A DNA stretch of 64,000 nucleotides, from assembly GCF_000308655.1 (NCBI RefSeq), contig NZ_BAGC01000002.1:124001-188000 (forward strand), given 5' to 3'. The position numbers and the translations under genes are program-made. The notes below the pieces were generated by a model. It saw nothing but the letters and a program-made list of their open reading frames with translations. It did not search any database and had not been told where the DNA came from. Below, one piece after another: positions 32,600-41,464 of the stretch. How positions within the stretch are numbered: position 1 is the first letter of the stretch; each line of letters starts with the position of its first letter. This stretch comes from Nocardia niigatensis NBRC 100131. GTDB taxonomy: Bacteria; Actinomycetota; Actinomycetes; Mycobacteriales; Mycobacteriaceae.

Positions 32600-34402
32600 A
32601 TGGCGATCGCACTACGCGGAACAGCCACGACGGGCACGTCCACGGCCACCGCCCCCACCGGATCGACCACCGGCGATCTTCTCGTCGTTGTCGCCATCGC
32701 ACCATCGGCCACGACGATCACGGTCCCCACGGGATGGACCACCGCCTGTAATCAAACCCAGACGGCCCCATACGGCACGTTGCGCCTGGTAGTGGCGACC
32801 GCGCCATGGTCGGGCGGTCTGTCCATGTCGTTCAGCGGCGCAACGCTTCTCACCTGCACCGCCTACAGCGGCGCGTCCACAAATAGCCCGTTCCAGGTCA
32901 CCAACTACACCCTGGGCGGCCAAGCCTCGACGATCGCGACACCATCGGTCAGCGACACCACGAGCGGCGGCTGGCGCCTGTGCGCGTGGGGTATCGGCGA
33001 CTCCTCGCTGTCCAGCGTCAGCGCCTGGTCCACATTCAGCCCCGCCGACACCATCCACGGCGCGACCAACACGAGCTCGTACGCGATCGCCCTCACTGAC
33101 ACCAACGGGTCTGTCAGCACGGGCAGCATGAGCGTCACCGGCACCCTGCCGAGCTCCAACTACGTCTTCCTGCCCGCTATCGCCTTCATCGGCATCCTGA
33201 CGCCGGCCGGTTCCGCGATCCCCGATTCCGACACCGGTAGCGGCAGCGATACCGCGACCGCGGGACCGAACGCACCCGACGCCGGCACCGGCACCGAGGG
33301 CAGCGTCGCCGTCGTCGCCACCATTCCCGCCGCCGAGACCGGCAGTGGCGCCGACACGGCCACGATCGCAATCCCAGCCGCCGATACCGGGGCCGGAGCC
33401 GAGGCTCAGAGCGCCAGGGTGTCCACCGCCGACACCGGCAGCGGCGTCGACACCCAGCTGTCGGGGCCGACCTCATCGGACACCGGCAGCGCCGCGGAGG
33501 CCAGCAGCATCACTGCGACCATCCCCGCCGCGGAGACCGGCGGCGGCACGGACGCACAAACCGTCGCCGTCCCTGCTTCCGGCGAGACCGGCGCTGGCGC
33601 GGATTCGGCACTCGCCGCCGCGCAGATCGCCACGGCCGACACAGGCACCGGCACCGACGCGGCCACCCTGGCCGTGATCCCGGCGGCCGAGACCGGATCA
33701 GGCGCCGAGGCGGCCACCGTCGTCGCGATCACCGCCAGCTCCGACACCGGCAGCGGCGCCGACGCCCAAGCTGTGCGCCTGGCATCGGGCGACACCGGCA
33801 GTGGTGCCGACGCGGCCACGATCGCAACCCCCGCTTCCGATACCGGGGCCGGGGCCGACTCGGCGGTCGGGGCCGCGCAGATCCCCGCCGCCGACACCGG
33901 TTCGGGCACTGGAAGCCAGAGCATCGGTGCGCCGTCGGCCGACACCGGATCGGCCACGGAATCGATCACCCTCACCGAGCTCCTGCCCGCCCCCGACACC
34001 GGCGCGGGTACCGACGCGGCACAGCTGGCCGTGCCGGTCACCGACACCGGCACCGGCGTTGACACCCAGCTGTCAGGGCCGACCTCAGCCGACACCGGCA
34101 GCGCCGCGGAATCGGCGACGGTCTCGGCCAAGACCCCTGCCGCCGACACCGGCACCGGTTCGGACGTGCAGTCCCTCGCCGTCCGAGCACCGGATACCGG
34201 CAGCGGCCTGGACGCATCGATTGTCGCGGTCCAGATCCCGGCCACCGACACCGGCAGCGCCATCGATGCCGGGACTCCGGGCGTGCACGGCTTCGACACC
34301 GGGACCGGATCCGACACCGCGGTCGGCGAGCTCGTCGGCATCGTCGTGCCCCCCGACCTGCTGATCTACGTCGTGCCATCCGCCTACCGCGTACCCAGCT
34401 GA
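32600..34402 (+). CDS. Large virion-type protein with 22 DTGSGAD repeats
   Basis: A 600-residue protein. Residues 1-205 form a Ser/Thr-rich beta domain; residues ~210-580 consist of 22 repeats of 16-18 residues, each built around (D/E)TGSG(A/S/T)(D/E) and ending in Pro-Ala or similar, for example ADTGSGADAATIATPA. The C-terminus (VVPPDLLIYVVPSAYRVPS) is hydrophobic and unique. TGSGAD resembles the calcium-binding RTX motif GGxGxD with the first Gly replaced by Thr, but the spacing is about twice that of RTX. Probably an extended fibre or surface protein; function unknown. Confidence 0.65.
   Translation: MAIALRGTATTGTSTATAPTGSTTGDLLVVVAIAPSATTITVPTGWTTACNQTQTAPYGTLRLVVATAPWSGGLSMSFSGATLLTCTAYSGASTNSPFQVTNYTLGGQASTIATPSVSDTTSGGWRLCAWGIGDSSLSSVSAWSTFSPADTIHGATNTSSYAIALTDTNGSVSTGSMSVTGTLPSSNYVFLPAIAFIGILTPAGSAIPDSDTGSGSDTATAGPNAPDAGTGTEGSVAVVATIPAAETGSGADTATIAIPAADTGAGAEAQSARVSTADTGSGVDTQLSGPTSSDTGSAAEASSITATIPAAETGGGTDAQTVAVPASGETGAGADSALAAAQIATADTGTGTDAATLAVIPAAETGSGAEAATVVAITASSDTGSGADAQAVRLASGDTGSGADAATIATPASDTGAGADSAVGAAQIPAADTGSGTGSQSIGAPSADTGSATESITLTELLPAPDTGAGTDAAQLAVPVTDTGTGVDTQLSGPTSADTGSAAESATVSAKTPAADTGTGSDVQSLAVRAPDTGSGLDASIVAVQIPATDTGSAIDAGTPGVHGFDTGTGSDTAVGELVGIVVPPDLLIYVVPSAYRVPS
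33227..34339 (+). repeat. Protein-coding repeat array, 22 units of 48-54 bp
   Basis: The array encodes the DTGSGAD repeats. Units differ at synonymous and second positions, so it is an old array rather than a recent amplification. Two multi-unit blocks are alike (units 5-6 and 17-18, both containing GVDTQLSGPTS then DTGSAAE), which points to a past duplication of neighbouring units. Confidence 0.8.
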
Positions 34403-34414
34403 GAGGAGGCGAAA

Positions 34415-34474
34415 ATGTGGCTCCTGCAAATGATCCTGGCCTTCTACATGCTCAGCACGTACGGCCGCGCGTGA
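34415..34474 (+). CDS. Tiny hydrophobic peptide (19 residues)
   Basis: An ATG with a near-perfect Shine-Dalgarno sequence (GAGAGGAGGCG, five bases away) starts a 19-codon frame, MWLLQMILAFYMLSTYGRA, long enough for one short membrane helix. It is the last frame of the late operon before the terminator. Coding is supported only by the ribosome-binding site and the hydrophobic composition. Confidence 0.45.
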   Translation: MWLLQMILAFYMLSTYGRA

Positions 34475-34505
34475 TACCGTCCTCCCGTACTCCGCACTAG
34501 CGGAC

Positions 34506-34544
34506 AAAACAGCCGCCCCCGCTACCTACGGGGGCGGCTGTTTT
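34506..34544. terminator. Bidirectional terminator at the end of the late operon
   Basis: A 16-bp perfect stem (AAAACAGCCGCCCCCG with 34529-34544) and a 7-base loop, ending in TTTT on the plus strand and also in T-rich sequence on the minus strand. It separates the late operon from the converging gene at 34568. Confidence 0.85.
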
Positions 34545-34567
34545 GCGTTGCCTCCCGTGCCCGACTG

Positions 34568-35221
34568 TCAGTTCGCGGGCACTTTCCAACAGTTCGCGTT
34601 GCTGGCCATTCCGATCAGGAATGGATAGCTGACCGTCCCGTTCGGAAACGGCGGCGAAAGCGTCACCTCCGCAAGGTAATTCGGAGGCTGCGCGTCGGTA
34701 CGCACGTGGCATTCGGGCCGAGGGTCGGCCGATATGCAACTACCGCGCCCATCGGTTCCGTGCTTCTCAAATACGCCGCCGACATCCGCGCACGACAACC
34801 CCGGTGAGGGTGTGGCGTCCCGGTCCAACGGATCCGGGACCGCGCTCATCGACGGCGCGGCCTTCGCCGCGGGCATAGTCGCTTCGGCCGAGTGCGAGGC
34901 GTGGTTGTCCGATCCGCAGCTGGTGAACGCAATGATCGGCACGGCGACGAGTACGGCGAGCACGAGAAAACCGACGACCGGGTTGCCCTTCTTCTTCTCG
35001 GGCGCAACTGATCCCGGCGTGGCCAGCGCGGCAGGCGTCACCGGTGCCATCGGCATCGTCACGGCCTCGTGCACGCCCGCCACGCCGCCGGATAGCCCGG
35101 GCCCGTCACCGCCGCCGAACCTGGACTTGAAGTCTGCCGTGGACGGCCCGCGCGGCCGGGTGGGCAGCGCGGCGAGAGATTCCGGGTCGAGCCCGGACCT
35201 GTCCGGGTGGTTGTGCGTCAT
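34568..35221 (-). CDS. Membrane-anchored hypothetical protein
   Basis: A 217-residue protein with one transmembrane segment near residues 85-107 (VVGFLVLAVLVAVPIIAF) followed by SCGSDNH. The cytosolic N-terminal part is Pro/Gly-rich and disordered; the outer C-terminal part has four Cys (SCADVGG, GSCISADPRPEC, NCWKV), likely disulfides. Another ATG 12 codons upstream (35257) is possible; neither has a clear ribosome-binding site. Its place beyond the late terminator and next to the lysogeny genes suggests expression from the prophage, perhaps as a surface lysogenic-conversion protein. Function unknown. Confidence 0.5.
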   Translation of the reverse strand: MTHNHPDRSGLDPESLAALPTRPRGPSTADFKSRFGGGDGPGLSGGVAGVHEAVTMPMAPVTPAALATPGSVAPEKKKGNPVVGFLVLAVLVAVPIIAFTSCGSDNHASHSAEATMPAAKAAPSMSAVPDPLDRDATPSPGLSCADVGGVFEKHGTDGRGSCISADPRPECHVRTDAQPPNYLAEVTLSPPFPNGTVSYPFLIGMASNANCWKVPAN

Positions 35222-35415
35222 GTTGTCCCTATCAGCCGTGGGTGCGGGCACGAACATTGCAGATCAGGTATCCCGCGAAAATCGCGCACTGTTAGCCGTC
35301 CTGGTCGGGCTGGCACGCGATGTCGGTCGGAGTGGCACCGACATTGCTCTTCACCCGACTCGCGAACCTCAGGACCAATGCGCGAGTCTGATCACGAAAG
35401 CCGGTCCGAGACCGG

Positions 35416-35727
35416 TCATTTCCGACTCCCCTGCTGCGCGAGCGCCCAGCGAGCGAAGCTCATCCGCGGCAGCACACACTCGACGTCCACAAGCGACAAG
35501 AGCGCGTTCAGCATGAGCGGGTCGAGGTGTTCCGGGCGCGGAATGATCAGAGCGTCCACGTCAGCCTCGCGCACCACATCGCAGAGCGGGATCGTCAGAA
35601 CCTCCGGCGCCCACTCCAGACGGTAGCCGAGATGTCGGGCTAGTCGTCGAATCTGAGGCCGATCCCAATCCGGCGTTTCCGTCACGCCAATGTCAAGCCA
35701 GCCCAATGCCGTTGGTTGTATCCGCAT
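35416..35727 (-). CDS. Small actinobacterial hypothetical protein
   Basis: A 103-residue protein beginning with MRIQPTALGWLDIGVTE. It has the arrangement 'RRLARHLGYRLEW', 'IPLCDVVREADVDALIIPRP', 'HLDPL.LNALLSLVDVECV' that I associate with a family of small proteins scattered in Nocardia and related genomes, often near regulators. It resembles a resolvase-like Rossmann half without the catalytic Ser, so activity is doubtful. Divergent to the XRE gene, with 147 bases between. Confidence 0.5.
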   Translation of the reverse strand: MRIQPTALGWLDIGVTETPDWDRPQIRRLARHLGYRLEWAPEVLTIPLCDVVREADVDALIIPRPEHLDPLMLNALLSLVDVECVLPRMSFARWALAQQGSRK

Positions 35728-35874
35728 GGCTATTCCTGTCCCCGATCGGACGCCGGGCCGCCAGGGAATTCGAAAGGGGGCCATCAACACCCCGGCGGCT
35801 CGACGTAGGAGTAGCGTCCTGCACATCCGGCGACCGCCGGGGTCTACTCGCGTCTACTTCTTCCGGGAGTCGCC

Positions 35875-36588
35875 GTGATCAGGGGGCATCAACTCAGGGA
35901 GCTGCGTCGGGAGGCGGGGCTCAGCCTCGACGCGTTCGCGTTGAGGTGCTATCTGTCCAGGTCGTATATCAGCCTGGTCGAGACCGGCCGAAAACCTGTG
36001 ACCAAGAGCGTCATTGGTGAATATGAACGAGTTCTAGGCGTAGGTCTGTCCGGCGGGCATGATGACGATGTGAATCGTCGGATGTTTCTGGGTGCCGTCG
36101 CCCTCGCTGCTACCAACGGGTCGTTGATCGGCGACCTCGGCGCATCGCTGTCCGGCGGCGACCCGGGCCCGCTGGCCTCCGTCCAGACATCGAACGCACT
36201 CGACCATGCCATCGCCGCGGCCGTCGACCGTCCGGTGTGGCACAAGCTGGCCCGGTGGTCCGTCGGCGAATCCAGTGCCATTACCCGCGTGAACGCTCTC
36301 GGGATCGTCGCCAAGGCTCCCGGGCAATCGCTCGGGCAGCACGTCGCGACCGTGCTGGAGCACGACGAGGCCGTGCGCGACCTCTACCTCGCCGCGGTCG
36401 CCGCTCGCGTCCTCGGCGTCGACCACGCCACGGCCGCCGCCTATGTCGCAGACCCGGCCCGGCTGCCCGCCGTGCAGCTCGCCGCGCAACGCTTCGCCAC
36501 CGAGGCGATTGCGCCGAACGATGCCGGGGCCCGCTGGTGCGCGGCTACGATGCTGGCGCGTATGGCTCCCCACATCGGAAGGCGTTGA
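35875..36588 (+). CDS. XRE-family transcriptional regulator
   Basis: A 237-residue protein with a GTG start (CCGGGAG seven bases upstream). The helix-turn-helix is at residues ~5-57 (LRREAGLSLDAFALRCYLSRSYISLVETGRK). Then comes an Arg-Arg-Met-Phe-Leu-Gly-Ala-Val-Ala-Leu-Ala segment like the 'NRRMFLG' element of actinobacterial XRE regulators, and a helical C-terminal domain of unknown ligand. It sits between the late genes and the integrase and could be the prophage repressor, although larger XRE proteins of this type are also chromosomal. Confidence 0.75.
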   Translation: MIRGHQLRELRREAGLSLDAFALRCYLSRSYISLVETGRKPVTKSVIGEYERVLGVGLSGGHDDDVNRRMFLGAVALAATNGSLIGDLGASLSGGDPGPLASVQTSNALDHAIAAAVDRPVWHKLARWSVGESSAITRVNALGIVAKAPGQSLGQHVATVLEHDEAVRDLYLAAVAARVLGVDHATAAAYVADPARLPAVQLAAQRFATEAIAPNDAGARWCAATMLARMAPHIGRR

Positions 36589-36591
36589 GAG

Positions 36592-36921
36592 ATGCAGGTT
36601 TTCGAGATCAAGAACGGCGAGCTGATCAGCGAGCTCGAGGCACAGATTCGCGAGGCCGGCATCACCGATGCCGCGATCGTGTCCCTCATCGGCGCCGCTG
36701 ACGAATTCACCATCTCCACGATGCCGGCGCACGACGCGAGCGCGGACATCGTCAACCGGTACGTTCTTCCTGCCGAAATGCACGGCTGCGGCGAGGTGCG
36801 CGACGGCAAGGTACACCTGCACGCCACGATGGCCGTGCAGGGCGACCGCGCGGTCGCCGGACACCTGCATGCCGCTGTCATCGGCGAGTGGTTCGGCCGG
36901 GCATATGTGATTCCGGCCTGA
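36592..36921 (+). CDS. PPC-domain (DUF296) protein
   Basis: A 109-residue protein three bases downstream of the XRE gene and therefore in one operon with it. It matches the PPC/PCC domain: 'QVFEIKNGELISELEAQIRE', 'AAIVSLIGAADEFTIS', and the conserved 'GHLHAAVIGEWFGRAYV'. In bacteria stand-alone PPC proteins are trimeric and of unknown function; in plants the domain accompanies AT-hooks. The link to an XRE regulator suggests a joint regulatory module. Confidence 0.75.
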   Translation: MQVFEIKNGELISELEAQIREAGITDAAIVSLIGAADEFTISTMPAHDASADIVNRYVLPAEMHGCGEVRDGKVHLHATMAVQGDRAVAGHLHAAVIGEWFGRAYVIPA

Positions 36922-36941
36922 CACATCAGGATTCAGACGCG

Positions 36942-36973
36942 ACGAGGGCCGCCCCCGCCGGGGCGGCCCTCGT
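36942..36973. terminator. Bidirectional terminator between PPC and integrase genes
   Basis: A perfect 14-bp stem (ACGAGGGCCGCCCC / 36960-36973) with a 4-base loop between two converging genes; the plus strand continues with TTCTCGTTCTG. Confidence 0.8.
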
Positions 36974-36986
36974 TCTCGTTCTGGCC

Positions 36987-38411
36987 CTACTTCACACGGA
37001 ACAGGGTGCGAACCCGCAGCAGCCGGATATCCGCGGCCCCGCCGTAGGGCGAGGACTCGACGACCTCCGAAATCAACTCTCGTACCTCGTCATCGGTCGG
37101 CCCATCGCGCCACGAGAACATCCAGTCCTGCCACTGGCCACGCTCGCCGGTGCTCGCGACCCGCTCGTACTCGACATGCACATCGATCCGCTCGGTCAGC
37201 CACGCGGCGAGTGTGCGCGCCTCGATGAGGCCTGGGAACCGGAAGCGCGTCACGGGCTTCGGCTCGTCGGGCGCCGGACCGCCGGGCGCCGGCGCGCTCG
37301 CGCCGGGCAGCTTGGCGGCGACCATGGCCGCGGCGGCGGTCGCCGACCGGCGATCGAAATGCCCGTACCGGTCGACCGTGGTCGTGATGCTCTCGTGCCC
37401 CAGGTGCGCCTGAACGACGTGCGGCGGCGCACCGCCGATCAGCATCCACGACGCGCAGGTGTGGCGAAGGTCGTGAATCCGAGGCCGTTTCCCGTGCAGG
37501 GGATCTCGGGCGTCGCGGTGGATCGTGTCGAGCGTGGGCACCCACACGCCCTTGTAGAAGCTCGTGATCTGGATCGGATCACCGTTGTCGTTCACGAACA
37601 GGAACTCCGAGCGCTTGCGCCCATCGAGCGGCAGCTCGGCGACGAGGCCCGCGTCGAGGTTCAGGTATCGATTCGACCGCTTGGTCTTCGGCGCGCCGAG
37701 GATCCGCTTACCGCCGGTGTACTTCCACGCCCGGTGCACATGCACGGTGTTCTGCACAGGGTTGACGTCGCCGACGCGCAGCGCGGTCGTCTCGCCCCAC
37801 CGAGTGCCGGCGGCGACCATGAATTTCACGAGCAGTCGCCAGCGCTCGGGAATCTCCTGCCACAGCGCGGCGAACTCGTCGGCGTCCAAGAAACACATCT
37901 CGGCCGCCGTGATCTCCGGCAACTGGGTATCGGTGCACGGGTTTGTGGTCAGGATGGATTTCTTGACCAGCGACGCGCACAACGCGAACAGGAAACCATG
38001 CTTATTCGCGATGGTCTTCGCACTGTTCCCGACTTCCAGCTGTAGCCAGTTGACCCACCGGGCGACCCCGAGCTCGCCGAGCGCCGAGGACGGGATATCT
38101 CCGAAGAACGGGAGCACGTCGTTACGCATGAATGCGCGGTACCGCTTGCGCGTGCCGTTCTCGATCCCCGTGAGATTGGTGATGTATTCCTCACCCGCGA
38201 CCGAAAGTGGCGGCGCACCGGTGCCCTTGGCACCCCGCTCGCTGTCGAGCAGTCTCAGGAATTCATCCGGTCCGACCGCGTCGAGGATTTCTTGCCAGCG
38301 GGCCGCGGCGGTCGGGTCCTCGAAGGTCTCGGAGGTCTGTTTGCCGTTGTGGCGGAAGCGAAGTTGATAGCAGGGCTTGCCCTGGCTGATTCGCATGCGA
38401 AGCGAAGACAT
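36987..38411 (-). CDS. int: Tyrosine recombinase (phage integrase)
   Basis: A 474-residue integrase. After an N-terminal arm-binding part and a SAM-like core domain (about residues 70-165), the catalytic domain shows Arg204 (AAGTRWGE), a beta-hairpin Lys near 242, His313 and Arg316 (RIHDLRHTC), His339 (AHLGHES) and the nucleophile Tyr349 (TTVDRYGH). The C-terminal ~110 residues after the catalytic Tyr are an extra Pro-rich and charged domain not found in short integrases. It inserts and excises the prophage at attB. The gene points away from the adjacent tRNA-Ser gene, 135 bases upstream of its start. Confidence 0.93.
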   Translation of the reverse strand: MSSLRMRISQGKPCYQLRFRHNGKQTSETFEDPTAAARWQEILDAVGPDEFLRLLDSERGAKGTGAPPLSVAGEEYITNLTGIENGTRKRYRAFMRNDVLPFFGDIPSSALGELGVARWVNWLQLEVGNSAKTIANKHGFLFALCASLVKKSILTTNPCTDTQLPEITAAEMCFLDADEFAALWQEIPERWRLLVKFMVAAGTRWGETTALRVGDVNPVQNTVHVHRAWKYTGGKRILGAPKTKRSNRYLNLDAGLVAELPLDGRKRSEFLFVNDNGDPIQITSFYKGVWVPTLDTIHRDARDPLHGKRPRIHDLRHTCASWMLIGGAPPHVVQAHLGHESITTTVDRYGHFDRRSATAAAAMVAAKLPGASAPAPGGPAPDEPKPVTRFRFPGLIEARTLAAWLTERIDVHVEYERVASTGERGQWQDWMFSWRDGPTDDEVRELISEVVESSPYGGAADIRLLRVRTLFRVK

Positions 38412-38496
38412 ATGGCGGGCTCTCTCGGGTTGGGGTTCCGTGGAGCCCCGCCGACATCCCCTCAGATGTCCCGAGTGTGGACCGCTGGTGTGGACG

Positions 38497-38538
38497 AGCC
38501 CCGGCCGGATCTGGCGAAAACCAGACCCGGCCAGGGCT
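38497..38538. promoter_or_regulatory. Large inverted repeat between integrase and tRNA-Ser
   Basis: AGCCCCGGCCGGATCTGG pairs with CCAGACCCGGCCAGGGCT around CGAAAA, with two mismatches. It lies just beyond the tRNA 3' end. It could terminate tRNA transcription or be part of the phage attachment region (arm sites); I cannot separate the two. Confidence 0.5.
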
Positions 38539-38546
38539 GATCCTGG

Positions 38547-38632
38547 CGGAGGATAGGGGATTTGAACCCCTGAGGGCTGTTAACCCAACCCGCGTTCCAG
38601 GCGAGCGCCATAGGCCACTAGGCGAATCCTCC
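38547..38632 (-). tRNA. tRNA-Ser (anticodon GGA), prophage attachment target
   Basis: The minus strand reads a complete 86-base class II tRNA: acceptor GGAGGAT/ATCCTCC, D-arm, anticodon stem CTCGC/GCGGG with loop CTGGAAC (anticodon GGA), a long variable arm, and T-loop GTTCAAATC. The encoded CCA lies at 38544-38546. The 3' half faces the integrase gene, the classical position for attB, so the junction should lie in the 3' part of this gene; the intact tRNA is rebuilt by the prophage end or retained from the host. Confidence 0.93.
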
Positions 38633-38686
38633 GCCGAGCAATATACCGGGTGCCCCCCTGGTGGAAGCAAATGCCGTGGTCGGCGG

Positions 38687-39781
38687 CTACTTCTTCTTCA
38701 CATTGTTGAGGGCCTTCCGGGCCTGCTCCTTGCAGACCTGGGCGATCTCGTCCTTGCTGACGTCCTGGCCCTTGGCCATGCGGAGGCTGATGTTGACCTT
38801 GACCGAGGCGTTGTCGTCCTTGACCGCGACCGTGTAGTCGGTGGTGGTCCAGTAGGTCCAGTCGTCGACCTTGGCCGCCCAGTAGCCGGCCTCTCCGATG
38901 CCGTTCACGTCGCCCGCGGTGCGGCCGCTGCCGGTGGTGCCGGTGTCGGACGTCTTCCAGGTGTCGTATTCGGGCTTGTTGTAGGCCGTCGACGCACCGC
39001 TCAGGAAGGACACGTCGAGGGTGAGGTCGGCGGTGTTGGTGGTGTACTTGTCGGTCTTGCTGGCCTCTTCATTGCCGGCCCGGCATTCGAAGCGCCCGCC
39101 GGAGTAGTCGGTGGGCTTGGTCTCGGAGTGCTCGGGGGTGCCCTTGGAGGTGGAGACCCACTTGTTGAGCACCGAGGTGTCGATCACGCTGCAGCCGTTG
39201 GTGACGCCGTCCATCGTGTACTTGCCGGCGTTCTTCTTCTTGTCGTCACCGCCGCGCGGCGAGGGACCGTCACTGCCGGAGAGGGCGACCGCGCCGATGA
39301 TGACGCCGACGAGCACCACCAGGCCGATGACGCCGCCGATGATCCAGCCGTTCTTGTTGCCGCCCGGGCGTGGCGGTTGCGCCTGGTAGCCGTAGCCGGG
39401 CGGGGCCGTGGGCGGTGGTGGGGTGTACTGCTGCTGCGGATAGCCGCCGGACATCGGCTGCTGCGGGTAGCCCCCGGAGTTCGGCTGCTGCGGGTAGCCC
39501 GGCACCGACTGTTGCGGGTAGCCCCCGGAGTTCGGCTGCTGTGGGAAGCCCGGCACCGACTGCTGCGGGAAGCCGCCGGAGGGCTGGCCGGACGAAAGCG
39601 GCTGGGCGGGCGGCGTGTACGCCGGCATGGCGCCGGCGTTGTAGTTGAGCATGGTCGGGTCCGCGCCCTGGACCGGTTGACCGGCGTCGGTGCCGGCGGG
39701 CGGGGTGGCCCACCACTGCGCGGTCTCCTGGTGTTTCTGCGGGTCGTGCGCCCCGCCCGGTCCTGGATCGGAACTCGTCAT
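38687..39781 (-). CDS. Pro/Gln-rich single-pass membrane protein
   Basis: A 364-residue protein. Start is the ATG at 39781 with GGAGGGG nine bases upstream; the frame is open further upstream but without support. Residues ~60-125 contain heptapeptide-like SGGYPQQ/SVPGYPQQ repeats, then a transmembrane helix (about 143-168; IIGGVIGLVVLVGVIIGAVAL), then an extracellular domain of ~195 residues with two Cys (NGCSVID, FECRAG) and a Lys-rich end. Actinobacteria have many such proteins; mycobacteria carry a membrane protein gene at the same place beside the SRP RNA. Function unknown. Confidence 0.6.
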   Translation of the reverse strand: MTSSDPGPGGAHDPQKHQETAQWWATPPAGTDAGQPVQGADPTMLNYNAGAMPAYTPPAQPLSSGQPSGGFPQQSVPGFPQQPNSGGYPQQSVPGYPQQPNSGGYPQQPMSGGYPQQQYTPPPPTAPPGYGYQAQPPRPGGNKNGWIIGGVIGLVVLVGVIIGAVALSGSDGPSPRGGDDKKKNAGKYTMDGVTNGCSVIDTSVLNKWVSTSKGTPEHSETKPTDYSGGRFECRAGNEEASKTDKYTTNTADLTLDVSFLSGASTAYNKPEYDTWKTSDTGTTGSGRTAGDVNGIGEAGYWAAKVDDWTYWTTTDYTVAVKDDNASVKVNISLRMAKGQDVSKDEIAQVCKEQARKALNNVKKK

Positions 39782-39883
39782 GTCGTCTTTCCCCTCCGGA
39801 ATTTCGCGGGCGACCCCGCTTATCGCAGGCATCGTATCGACCCCGCGCCGCACGGGGCGCGGTGAGCCGCTACACTGGCCGAC

Positions 39884-39969
39884 GGATCCAGCGCGGCGCG
39901 CATCCTGTGAACTCCCCCAGGGCCGGAAGGCAGCAAGGGTCAACGGGCTCTGCCGGGTGCGCTGGGTCC
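39884..39969 (+). ncRNA. ffs: SRP RNA (4.5S type)
   Basis: The conserved SRP Alu-less hairpin tip GGCCGGAAGGCAGCAAGGG is at 39922-39940. Flanks GGATCCAGCGC (39884) and GCGCTGGGTCC (39959-39969) pair to close the long hairpin. It forms the RNA part of the signal recognition particle with Ffh. Ends are estimated from pairing, so a few bases of uncertainty remain. T-rich sequence follows at 39971-39980. Confidence 0.9.
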
Positions 39970-40044
39970 CCTTTCATTTTCGGGCTCGTGTGTCGGCGGC
40001 GGAACTGTATATATCCCTGCCGAATCGGAGCGGCCTGCTAGTAA

Positions 40045-41403
<1,359 letters not shown>

Positions 41404-41418
41404 GGCACACAACGTAAC

Positions 41419-41453
41419 AAGCGGCGCGCATCCCGAAACGGTGCGCGCCGCTT
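41419..41453. terminator. Bidirectional terminator
   Basis: A 12-bp perfect stem (AAGCGGCGCGCA / TGCGCGCCGCTT) with an 11-base loop, between the converging aminotransferase and methyltransferase genes, followed by CTGTTTC on the plus strand. Confidence 0.8.
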
Positions 41454-41464
41454 CTGTTTCCGCG

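Noticed and set aside
33227..34339. CRISPR array
   Set aside because: The repeats are in phase with a protein frame, of variable 48-54 bp length and without constant repeat plus unique spacer structure.
37564..38367. 267-codon frame opposite the integrase gene
   Set aside because: The integrase has all catalytic residues; the opposite frame has none and is Ser/Arg-rich shadow sequence.
38497..38538. Intrinsic terminator of the integrase gene
   Set aside because: It lies upstream of the integrase start, not downstream; it can only relate to the tRNA or the attachment region.
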